Source of the DNA: Sphingomonas crocodyli
GTDB lineage: Bacteria; Pseudomonadota; Alphaproteobacteria; Sphingomonadales; Sphingomonadaceae
Assembly: GCF_004005865.1 (NCBI RefSeq)
Contig: NZ_SACN01000003.1
Location: forward strand, 248,001-312,000
DNA length: 64,000 nucleotides
Direction of reading: 5' to 3'
Part shown: positions 57,421-64,000 of the stretch, one piece after another
Layout of the letters: each line of letters starts with the position of its first letter
Numbering within the stretch: position 1 is the stretch's first letter
Position numbers and translations under genes: made by a program
The notes under the pieces: model-generated
The model's database searches: none
The model's input: only the letters and a program-made list of their open reading frames with translations
What the model was told of the DNA's origin: nothing

Positions 57421-58188
57421 TTAGGTGCCGACGGACGGGCGAGCTATTCCGACGTATATCCGCGTGCGGAACTCCGACGCCCCGCGCGCGATGCGGTCGA
57501 TCGTCGCGATCGACCTGCCGGTGCCGACGCCCCACCATTCGTAGCTCTGGTGGCGGTGGATGTCGCGGGCCAATTTAGCGCGTGCTACGCGCAAGACGCT
57601 GTGCGGCCGCTCACGCTGGCCCGGCGGTGAAACTTTCTCAAGCGCCGTCTCGACCGCGGGCAGGAAAGCCTGAGCGATCCACGCGGTTCCCAGCGCGTTG
57701 GGATGCACCCGGTCGCGCAGCGTGAGCGCAGGATTTCCCAGCACATTCGGAGGCAGGAATGGCGCGACCGCGGTGCTGTGACGGACCGCGAGCTCGCGAT
57801 ACATTGCGGAGCATCGCTCGCCAAAGCCCCCGAGAAAACGCGGGCCGTCCATTTGCGCCAGAAGAACGGGTAGCCGGCATCGCTTCAATTCGCTGAGAAT
57901 GGCGTCAAGATTGGCGCGGGTGCGTTCGAGCGGAATAGCGCGCAGCAGATCGTTGGCGCCAAGCTCGACGATCACGAGGTCCGGGTGCGCCTTCAAAGTG
58001 GTCAGCACCCGCGGTAATCTCGCCAGGGCGCTGGCGGTGGTATCACCAGACAAACCCGCATTGAAGACGACGGCCTGCGGATATCGACCGCGCAGCAATC
58101 GCTCCAGCTGGCTGGCAAAACTCTGGTCGGGTGCAAGCCCGTACCCCTCGGTGAGACTGTCACCGAAGGCAAGAATGAATGGTGTCAT
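57421..58188 (-). CDS. GDSL/SGNH arylesterase or lysophospholipase (TesA-like)
   Basis: A 255-residue hydrolase. Block I is FILAFGDSLTEGYGL with the catalytic Ser, Gly in VVFNAGLSGDTTA, Asn in VIVELGANDLLRAIP (GxND), and Asp/His in RDRVHPNALGTAWIA. No signal peptide is visible, unlike periplasmic TesA, so it is cytoplasmic or the start is misassigned. The last ~60 residues beyond the GDSL core (SVLRVARAKLARDIHRHQSYEWWG...) are not part of the family and may be an extension from loss of an earlier stop. Confidence 0.82.
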   Translation of the reverse strand: MTPFILAFGDSLTEGYGLAPDQSFASQLERLLRGRYPQAVVFNAGLSGDTTASALARLPRVLTTLKAHPDLVIVELGANDLLRAIPLERTRANLDAILSELKRCRLPVLLAQMDGPRFLGGFGERCSAMYRELAVRHSTAVAPFLPPNVLGNPALTLRDRVHPNALGTAWIAQAFLPAVETALEKVSPPGQRERPHSVLRVARAKLARDIHRHQSYEWWGVGTGRSIATIDRIARGASEFRTRIYVGIARPSVGT

Positions 58189-58303
58189 AGCTACCCGATA
58201 TGGGATGCGACATCACCCCGTTCCAGAGCGCCATATGGCGCCCCGCCCGGCGCGCTGGTGACACTCATAGTGGACCAAAGAGGAGCCTGCGATCAAAGGC
58301 GCT

Positions 58304-59335
58304 TCAGGTCGCGGCCGGCGTGGCTTTATCCCCTTCGAACTCGTTCACCTCCTGGGCCGCGCCGCCGGGCATGCCAGCCACGGTGTCTGCAACCACCGCG
58401 CCCCGCTCGCCCAACGGCTTGGGCGCGCCCCTGGTGGTATCGCGCACCGTCTGATGCTCAAGCTCGGAGTTCAGCTCGGCGCCCAGAAGCAGAATATAGG
58501 CTGACAAGTAGAGCCAGGTGAGCATGACGATGATGGCGCTTGCAGAACCATAGGTCGCCCCGTAATTCGCGAAGCGCGCCGCGTAGACGCCAAATCCCAG
58601 CGAAATCGCCACCCATAGAGCGGCCGCCGCGATCGATCCGGGGCTGAGCCACACCCACTTCGCATCGCGCCGGTCGGGGCCATAGCGGTAGAGTGTCGCG
58701 GCCGCGGCGGCGCAGACAAGGCCGCCCGCCAGCACCGAGGCAATTCGTCCGGCAATCACCAGAGCCGGCCCGGCCTCAGGCAAGGTGGCTCGCAGGTGGG
58801 AGATCATCGCGGCCAGCCCGAGTGCGACCACGAGGCCTGCAACCCCGGCCGCCGTCAATCCCAGCGCGAGCAGGTTGACCCGGACGAAGCCGCGACGATC
58901 CTGTTCCTCATAAGCGATATTCAGAGCCGTGATGAGCGCATTCGCGCCATTCATGCCGCCGTACAACGCGATCGCAAGCGCGACGAGCAGGCCGAAACCG
59001 GCTTTTCCTTCGGAGGTGTGAACGGCAGCAACCAGCAGGTCGTCGATCAGCCGTACCGCGTCGGGCGGCATCACCGTCAACATCGCGCGCAGATCGGATC
59101 CGACATCGGCCGGTTCTGCCACAAGCCCGTAAACGAGTATCGTCGCCGCAAGCAGCGGCGCAATCGCGAGGAAGCCGTAAAAGGCGACGCCGGCCGCCAC
59201 GAGACCGATCGAATCCTCGGTCGCCTCCGACCATGTCCGCTTAAGAACCTCGATCCAACCCTTAAGCGGGATCGCCCAGGGGCTGTCGGCATAACGACCG
59301 CGCTGGTCGGCCTCTTCAAACACCATATTTTGCAA
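58304..59335 (-). CDS. YihY/BrkB-family inner-membrane protein
   Basis: A 343-residue polytopic membrane protein. Six hydrophobic segments can be followed, beginning with DSIGLVAAGVAFYGFLAIAPLLAATILVYGLV and including FGLLVALAIALYGGMNGANALITALNIAYEE, VNLLALGLTAAGVAGLVVALGL, VIAGRIASVLAGGLVCAAAAATLYRYGP and ASAIIVMLTWLYLSAYILLLGAELNSELE. These are typical of the family once called ribonuclease BN. Its function is unsettled (virulence or stress resistance). Start ATG at 59335 or 59326. It lies 72 bp upstream of no other same-strand partner; the SDR gene ends at 59408. Confidence 0.87.
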   Translation of the reverse strand: MQNMVFEEADQRGRYADSPWAIPLKGWIEVLKRTWSEATEDSIGLVAAGVAFYGFLAIAPLLAATILVYGLVAEPADVGSDLRAMLTVMPPDAVRLIDDLLVAAVHTSEGKAGFGLLVALAIALYGGMNGANALITALNIAYEEQDRRGFVRVNLLALGLTAAGVAGLVVALGLAAMISHLRATLPEAGPALVIAGRIASVLAGGLVCAAAAATLYRYGPDRRDAKWVWLSPGSIAAAALWVAISLGFGVYAARFANYGATYGSASAIIVMLTWLYLSAYILLLGAELNSELEHQTVRDTTRGAPKPLGERGAVVADTVAGMPGGAAQEVNEFEGDKATPAAT

Positions 59336-59407
59336 TTTCCTGTCTGGCGCATCCGTCGAGCGCGGCGGGCCTTCGGCTCGCAGTCCGGTACGACGCTTCC
59401 AGCCGTA

Positions 59408-60229
59408 TCAATGGTCGGCGCGCTCGGCCTTGGCGAGCTCCTCGGGCGATGCGCTGCCAGGCTCGGCCATCTTGCGATGCTGCTCGGCCAGGACTCCAGC
59501 GGGCGTGACGTTCGCGAGCGCCTGCTGGACCTTGTTCTTCCAGCCCGAGACAATGCTCGCTTTGCCGGCCATCAGCGCGTCCCAGCCATCCTGTGCGACG
59601 TCGACCGGATCGCTCTTATGGCGGTCCGCGCCGACCGAAGTGTCGAGCATGTCGGCACGGTCGAAGAACTCGGTCTCGACCGGACCCGGCATCAGGGTGG
59701 TGAGGGTAACCCCCTTGGCCTCCTTGATCTCGTTGCGCACAGCGTCGGTGAAATTGTCGATGAAGGCCTTGGTGCCATTATAGACTGCCTGGAAGCTGCC
59801 GGGCATGAAGCCAGCGATCGACCCGGTGACGAGCACCTTGCCATCGTTGCGCGCGACCATGTCCTTCAACACCTTCTGGAGCAGGTAGATGGTTCCCGTG
59901 ATGTTGGTGTCGAGCACCCGGCGCCAGTCGTCGACATTCTGATCGAGAAAGCCGTGACCGAGTCCTCGCCCGGCATTGGCGCACAGGAGATCGATCCGAC
60001 GGCCGTTCGTGGCGTCGAGGAGGCGGTCAACCCCTTCCAGCGTCGACAGATCGGCCTCGATTGCCTCGACAGTGGCTCCCCGCGCGCGCAGATCGTCGGC
60101 CGCGGCCGTGATCAGCGGCTCGTCAGCCACGATGAGCAGATCGTAGCCGGCCTGCGCTGCAAGCCCCGCCAGCTCGAAACCGATACCGGTCGAGGCGCCC
60201 GTGATGATCGCATATTGTCCGTTGGCCAT
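59408..60229 (-). CDS. Short-chain dehydrogenase/reductase
   Basis: A 273-residue SDR. The cofactor motif is IITGASTGIGFELAGLA (TGxxxGIG), followed by LLCANAGRGLGHGF (NAG). The catalytic set is Asn in DTNIT, Ser in VTGSIAGFMPG, and Tyr-x-x-x-Lys in YNGTKAF. A basic residue after the Gly motif is absent, so NAD or NADP use is unclear. It follows the zinc alcohol dehydrogenase gene by 11 bases and probably shares its operon. An in-frame ATG five codons earlier at 60244 lies inside the preceding stop region. Confidence 0.9.
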   Translation of the reverse strand: MANGQYAIITGASTGIGFELAGLAAQAGYDLLIVADEPLITAAADDLRARGATVEAIEADLSTLEGVDRLLDATNGRRIDLLCANAGRGLGHGFLDQNVDDWRRVLDTNITGTIYLLQKVLKDMVARNDGKVLVTGSIAGFMPGSFQAVYNGTKAFIDNFTDAVRNEIKEAKGVTLTTLMPGPVETEFFDRADMLDTSVGADRHKSDPVDVAQDGWDALMAGKASIVSGWKNKVQQALANVTPAGVLAEQHRKMAEPGSASPEELAKAERADH

Positions 60230-60240
60230 CAGCTCTCTCC

Positions 60241-61431
60241 TCATTTGGCTGCAAGCGCCATGCCGGGTTTCAGCACGACCTTGGTCACCTCGTTTTGATT
60301 GTCATGAAACATCCGGTAGCCATCGGGCGCCTGCTCGAGCGGCAGGCGATGCGAGATGAGGAAGGTCGTGTCGATCTTGTCCTCCATGACCGCATTAAGC
60401 AGACCGGGCAGATAATGCTGGACATGGGTCTGACCCGTCTTGAGCGTCAGCCCCTTTTCCATGAAGGCGCCAAGCGGGAACTTGTCGACGATGCCGCCAT
60501 AGACCGCCGGCATCGATACCCGCCCGCCCTTGCGACACGCAACGATTGCCTGGCGGATCGAATGGGTGCGATCGGTGCCCAGAAAGGTCGACGCCTTGAT
60601 CTGGTCAACGACATTGTCGACGAAGAAGCCATGCGCCTCGAGACCGACGGCGTCGATCACCGCATCGGGTCCGACCCCGCCCGTCATCTCCATCAGCGCT
60701 TCGTAAACCGCGCTTTCCTCGAAGTTGATCGTCTGGGCGCCAAACTTCCTGGCGAGCTCGAGCCGATGCGGGAAGTGATCGATCGCGATCACGCGCGCGG
60801 CGCCCATCAGCATCGCCGACTGCACCGCGAACAGCCCGACCGGTCCGCAACCCCAGACTGCGACGGTGTCGCCCGGCTCGATCTGCGCATTTTCCGCCGC
60901 CATCCACCCGGTGGGCAGGATATCTGACAGGAATAACACCTTGTCGTCCTCAACCCCGTCGGGGATCACGATCGGCCCCATATCGGAGAAGGGCACGCGC
61001 ACATATTCGGCCTGACCGCCGGCATAGCCGCCGGTCATGTGGCTATAGCCGAACAGACCCGACATCGGCTGGCCGTACAGCTCCATCGCAATGTCCTGAT
61101 TGTCCGCCGGATTGCCATTGTCGCACGCCGAATATTGATGCTTGGAGCAATGGAAGCAGGCGCCGCACGCGATCGTGAAGGGGACGACGACGCGCTGGCC
61201 TTTCTTCAGTGTCGACTTCGGGCCGGTCTCGACCACCTCGCCCATGAATTCGTGCCCCAGGATATCGCCCGCCTGCATCGTGGGGATATAGCCATCGTAC
61301 AGGTGAAGGTCCGACCCGCAGATCGCCGTCGAGGTGATCTTGATGATCGCATCGCGCGGATTGAGGATTTCGGGATCGTCAACCGTATCGACGCGGACGT
61401 CATGCTTACCATGCCAGGTCAACGCACGCAT
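60241..61431 (-). CDS. Zinc-dependent alcohol dehydrogenase (glutathione-independent formaldehyde dehydrogenase type)
   Basis: A 396-residue medium-chain dehydrogenase. Catalytic zinc ligands are Cys in [12 protein letters not shown] and His-Glu in [13 protein letters not shown]; structural zinc Cys are in [20 protein letters not shown]. The cofactor fold begins [22 protein letters not shown] with [16 protein letters not shown]. The insert [45 protein letters not shown] is typical of the FDH-like subgroup. Its ATG overlaps the SRPBCC stop (TGATG). Substrate unknown. Confidence 0.9.
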   Translation of the reverse strand: MRALTWHGKHDVRVDTVDDPEILNPRDAIIKITSTAICGSDLHLYDGYIPTMQAGDILGHEFMGEVVETGPKSTLKKGQRVVVPFTIACGACFHCSKHQYSACDNGNPADNQDIAMELYGQPMSGLFGYSHMTGGYAGGQAEYVRVPFSDMGPIVIPDGVEDDKVLFLSDILPTGWMAAENAQIEPGDTVAVWGCGPVGLFAVQSAMLMGAARVIAIDHFPHRLELARKFGAQTINFEESAVYEALMEMTGGVGPDAVIDAVGLEAHGFFVDNVVDQIKASTFLGTDRTHSIRQAIVACRKGGRVSMPAVYGGIVDKFPLGAFMEKGLTLKTGQTHVQHYLPGLLNAVMEDKIDTTFLISHRLPLEQAPDGYRMFHDNQNEVTKVVLKPGMALAAK

Positions 61432-62021
61432 CAGGCCGTCTCCTCTTCGAACTGCGCGCGGGTGCGCGACGATGTGGCGATCTCGCCGGTCTCCATGAGC
61501 TGCTTGAAACGGCGCAGGTCGCGACGCGCCTGAATGGCGGGCTCGCGCTGAAAAAGCTTCGCGATCAGCTTGCCCACCACGCCTGCCGGCGGATCGTAGA
61601 CGATCGTTGCGGTGACGTGGGTGCCGCGGCCGCCCGGCTCGTCCCGAAAATCGATGCGACCGCTGTTGGGCACATCGGCGCCCTCGGCGGACGCCCAGGC
61701 GATCGTTTCGCCTTGGACGTCCTCGGTAATCACAGCATCCCATTCGACCGTGCGGCCGGCAGGCGCCTTGACCACCCAATGGCTTGTGCGATCGTCAATC
61801 GCATCGACCCGTATGACATTATCCATGAAGCTCGGCAGGTTGGTCAGATCACGCCAATATGCGTAGAGTTCGGCGCGCGGACGGTTGATCGTGACTGTCC
61901 GGCCGATCAGCGTCTCGCCCTTGGGCTCGACAAGCTCCGTCGTGGCCTGCCTGACCGCATCTGTGTTTTTGGACGTTGAGAGCGGAGCGTCGTCGCGCCG
62001 CTCGGAAAAGCTGTCGCTCAT
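61431..62021 (-). CDS. SRPBCC-family protein (polyketide cyclase/dehydrase-like)
   Basis: A 196-residue helix-grip protein that binds hydrophobic ligands. Pattern: [70 protein letters not shown], a common stress-related SRPBCC signature in Rhizobiales and sphingomonads, then [25 protein letters not shown]. It is the first gene of a three-gene minus-strand operon with the alcohol dehydrogenase and SDR genes. The first ~35 residues are polar. Start ATG 62021 follows TCCCGATCATG-type sequence with GGAGAT upstream. Confidence 0.85.
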   Translation of the reverse strand: MSDSFSERRDDAPLSTSKNTDAVRQATTELVEPKGETLIGRTVTINRPRAELYAYWRDLTNLPSFMDNVIRVDAIDDRTSHWVVKAPAGRTVEWDAVITEDVQGETIAWASAEGADVPNSGRIDFRDEPGGRGTHVTATIVYDPPAGVVGKLIAKLFQREPAIQARRDLRRFKQLMETGEIATSSRTRAQFEEETA

Positions 62022-62295
62022 GATCGGAAATCTCCGTGGGACGATGAGCCTGCTCAACCTCCGCTCCGATCGGCCGTTCCGATCGTTTCGATGCGCAACC
62101 CATTGAAACAAGATGCATCGTTATGGGTTCGCGGAAGCACGTTCCGCGCTCTGACCGACACTGATCTGGATCAGGACGATTTTCTGGCCGATTCAGGCAT
62201 CTGTGGATCGCTGAGAACGGAACAGGGCGGGGCGGCGGGAGTCTTTCGCTCGAAGCGCGACGCGACGTGGCATCCGCGCACAAAGGAGGCGAGCC

Positions 62296-62805
62296 GTGGT
62301 CGATAATTTTACCGACGCCATTGCATTGCTGAAGGCCGACCACCGCAAAGTGGAAGACCTGTTCGAGCAATTCGAAAAGGCACGTGGCGGTTCGAGGAAG
62401 CAGAAGATCGCGCACGAAATCTGCGTCGAACTGAAAATCCATACGATGATCGAGGAGGAGATTTTCTATCCCGCGTTCCGCGGCAAGATCGAGGATGATA
62501 TTCTCGATGAGGCCTATGTCGAACATGACGGGGCCAAGGTCTTGATCAACGACATCGAAGCTTCAAGTCCCGACGCGGCTTATTACGACGCCAAGGTCAA
62601 GGTGCTGTCAGAAGAGATCAAGCACCACGTCCATGAGGAAGAGATGCCGTCCGAGGGCATGTTCGCGCAATGTCGGCAGACCGATGTCGATCTGGTGGCC
62701 CTGCGCGATCAGATGGCGCAGCTCAAGGAAGAGCTGATGGAACAGGCAAAGGGGGCAGGGCTTGCGCCTGCCAGGCCCGTCACGATCAACCCGGTCGCGG
62801 CCTGA
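62296..62805 (+). CDS. Hemerythrin HHE-domain protein
   Basis: A 169-residue four-helix protein with a GTG start after AAAGGAGG. Di-iron ligand candidates: LKADHRKVEDLFEQFEKA, ELKIHTMIEEEIFYPAF, EAYVEHDGAKVLI and IKHHVHEEEMPSEGMF. Similar to the 46956 protein in family but only distantly in sequence, so this block carries two hemerythrins. It probably handles oxygen, nitric oxide or peroxide stress. It is followed by a ClpP-like gene on the same strand 65 bp later. Confidence 0.88.
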   Translation: MVDNFTDAIALLKADHRKVEDLFEQFEKARGGSRKQKIAHEICVELKIHTMIEEEIFYPAFRGKIEDDILDEAYVEHDGAKVLINDIEASSPDAAYYDAKVKVLSEEIKHHVHEEEMPSEGMFAQCRQTDVDLVALRDQMAQLKEELMEQAKGAGLAPARPVTINPVAA

Positions 62806-62870
62806 TCCCTCGCACTGCCCTTGAGGACGGGCGCACACGCGCCCGTCCATCCCCTGCTCCGAGATACGCC

Positions 62871-63455
62871 ATGGCCGCAGCACCCGCTTTGACTGCCCCC
62901 GATTTCCGCAATCCCGCCATCCTGCTCTCCGGTCCCGTCGACTATGACATGTACCGTGACTTTCGCACAAAGCTCGAGGCTGCGCTCGCCTCCCAGAGCA
63001 GTGCCGGAAGGGTCCATGTCGAATTGTCCACCTTGGGCGGTGATCCCGAAGTCGCGCGCATGATGGGTGAGGACATCCGCTTCCACAGCGATCTCAACCC
63101 CGATCGCCGCTTCGTTTTCCTGGGCAAAGCCGCGATTTATTCGGCGGGTACGACCTTCATGTCGTTCTTTGCGACCGAAAACCGTTTTCTCACCCGCGGG
63201 ACGCGGCTGATGATCCACGAACGCAAGATGTCGAAGACGCTGCAGGTCGAAGGGCCCCTCACGACGTGCATCGCCAGCGTCAGGGCGACGCTCCATGAAA
63301 TAGAAAGCTCGATCGCGATCCAGAATGAAGGCTTCGCCAACCTGATCCGTGGGAGCGCGGTCACGATGGAGGAGGTGCTGCGCCGCGCGCCGTCCAACTG
63401 GTATATCGAGGCCAACGAGGCCGTCGCGCTCGGTCTGGTCACCGCCGTTATCTGA
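62871..63455 (+). CDS. ClpP/crotonase-fold peptidase-like protein
   Basis: A 194-residue protein of the Clp-protease/S14-like fold. The strand HVELSTLGGDPEVARMMGEDIRFH matches the ClpP hydrophobic-GG substrate region. AAIYSAGTTFMSFF places Ser at the nucleophile position, and TRLMIHERKMSKT gives His. The third residue is not clear. Unlike ClpP it is not preceded by a Clp ATPase, so it may process a small substrate or act as an unassigned peptidase. It begins at an ATG 65 bp after the hemerythrin gene. Confidence 0.75.
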   Translation: MAAAPALTAPDFRNPAILLSGPVDYDMYRDFRTKLEAALASQSSAGRVHVELSTLGGDPEVARMMGEDIRFHSDLNPDRRFVFLGKAAIYSAGTTFMSFFATENRFLTRGTRLMIHERKMSKTLQVEGPLTTCIASVRATLHEIESSIAIQNEGFANLIRGSAVTMEEVLRRAPSNWYIEANEAVALGLVTAVI

Positions 63456-63549
63456 CACCGGCCACCAGGCGGCCGCCGCGAATGTGACCGCGGGCACAGA
63501 ACTTCGCGCCCGCAGCGTCGTTAGACCCGAACATCCAAGGAGATATGAT

Positions 63550-64000
63550 ATGGCCGACGCGCAGACGCTCAAGCAACATCTGTGGGATAAGATGAGCGAC
63601 GGACCCTTCGTCATGGTTGGGTTGACGGGCAACGGCCAGCATAGCGAACCCCTTACCGTCCAGCTCGACAAGGATCAGGTCGATCGTCTCTACTTCTTCA
63701 TTGGGCGGGATAACCGGCTCGCGGCCGGCGGGCAGGCGATGGTCCAGTTCGTCTCCAAGGGGCAGGACTTCTTCGCCTGTCTTTCGGGACGTGCGCAGAT
63801 CGACCAGGATCCGGCGATGATCGACAAATTGTGGTCCAAGCCGGTCGAGGCCTGGTTCCCCGGCGGCAAGGCCGATCCCAATCTTGCGCTGCTGCGCTTC
63901 GACATCGACGATGCCGAGCTGTGGGAAACGGATATGTCGCTTGCTGGCAAGCTCAAGATGCTGTTCGGCGGAACCATCCGCTCTGATCAGGCGGGAAGTC
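63550..64000 (+). CDS. Pyridoxamine 5'-phosphate oxidase-like general stress protein (partial)
   Basis: At least 150 residues; the gene runs off the window. It begins MADAQTLKQHLWDKM and shows the flavin-binding split-barrel pattern (GPFVMVGLTGNGQHSEPLTVQLDKDQVDRLYFFIGRDNRLA...GQAMVQFVSKGQDFFACLSGRAQI...IDKLWSKPVEAWFPGG), characteristic of the general stress protein 26 group. Ribosome site AAGGAGATAT is a good match. It completes the stress block. Flavin or F420 binding cannot be assigned from sequence alone. Confidence 0.85.
   Translation, partial: MADAQTLKQHLWDKMSDGPFVMVGLTGNGQHSEPLTVQLDKDQVDRLYFFIGRDNRLAAGGQAMVQFVSKGQDFFACLSGRAQIDQDPAMIDKLWSKPVEAWFPGGKADPNLALLRFDIDDAELWETDMSLAGKLKMLFGGTIRSDQAGS

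Noticed and set aside
1..64000. tRNA, rRNA or complete insertion sequences
   Set aside because: No tRNA-like cloverleaf, rRNA stretch, DDE transposase or terminal inverted repeats were recognised by eye; a covariance-model scan could change this.

Overview
The window looks like part of a mobilisable plasmid or integrated element from a sphingomonad (Alphaproteobacteria, Sphingomonadales). The evidence is high GC with alphaproteobacterial codon use, a RepA/RPA-type replication initiator, a VirC1/ParA plus ribbon-helix-helix partition pair, a VirD2/RP4-like relaxase beside an RP4-type nic motif, direct-repeat LexA boxes of the alphaproteobacterial GAAC-N7-GAAC form, EcfG-type promoters, and FecI/FecR/TonB-receptor and lasso-peptide genes of the isopeptidase type known from Sphingomonas, Sphingopyxis, Caulobacter and Asticcacaulis. 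No rRNA, tRNA, CRISPR array or complete insertion sequence was seen.

Layout. 1-22 kb is accessory backbone: replication initiator, a degenerate serine recombinase, a zinc-finger/Toprim primase-like protein, several plasmid hypotheticals, a secreted thermonuclease, three toxin families (HipBA, Xre-RES, Fic), single-strand binding protein, a type Ib partition cassette with a repeat-rich centromere-like region, a DUF1612 regulator, a tyrosine recombinase, and an oriT-mobC-relaxase module.

22.4-34.4 kb is the most interesting part: a lasso-peptide locus joined to a quorum-sensing circuit. On the plus strand are fecI-fecR-TonB receptor-lasso isopeptidase. On the minus strand, in one run, are luxR, luxI-phyH-gntR (overlapping genes), a 42-residue lasso precursor, the RRE/transglutaminase-like leader protease and the lasso cyclase. 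The cyclase and isopeptidase genes overlap tail to tail by 88 bp. The arrangement suggests a density-controlled peptide that is made, perhaps taken up again through a TonB receptor, sensed by FecR/FecI and opened by the isopeptidase. No lasso ABC exporter is present.

34.7-42.4 kb is an SOS block: a SRAP gene pair and the imuA-imuB-dnaE2 error-prone polymerase cassette, with canonical LexA boxes before the intact SRAP gene and before imuA.

42.5-64 kb is a general-stress block: PAS protein, hybrid histidine kinase, two hemerythrin-like proteins, a single-domain response regulator, an HWE-kinase-like protein that lacks its phosphoacceptor histidine, a GlsB-like membrane protein, Crp/Fnr regulator, topoisomerase IB, GDSL esterase, BrkB-like membrane protein, an SRPBCC-alcohol dehydrogenase-SDR operon, a ClpP-like protein and the start of a flavin-oxidase-like general stress protein. 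A DUF72 gene here carries an in-frame stop at codon 3. Several promoters resemble the EcfG (general stress sigma) consensus.
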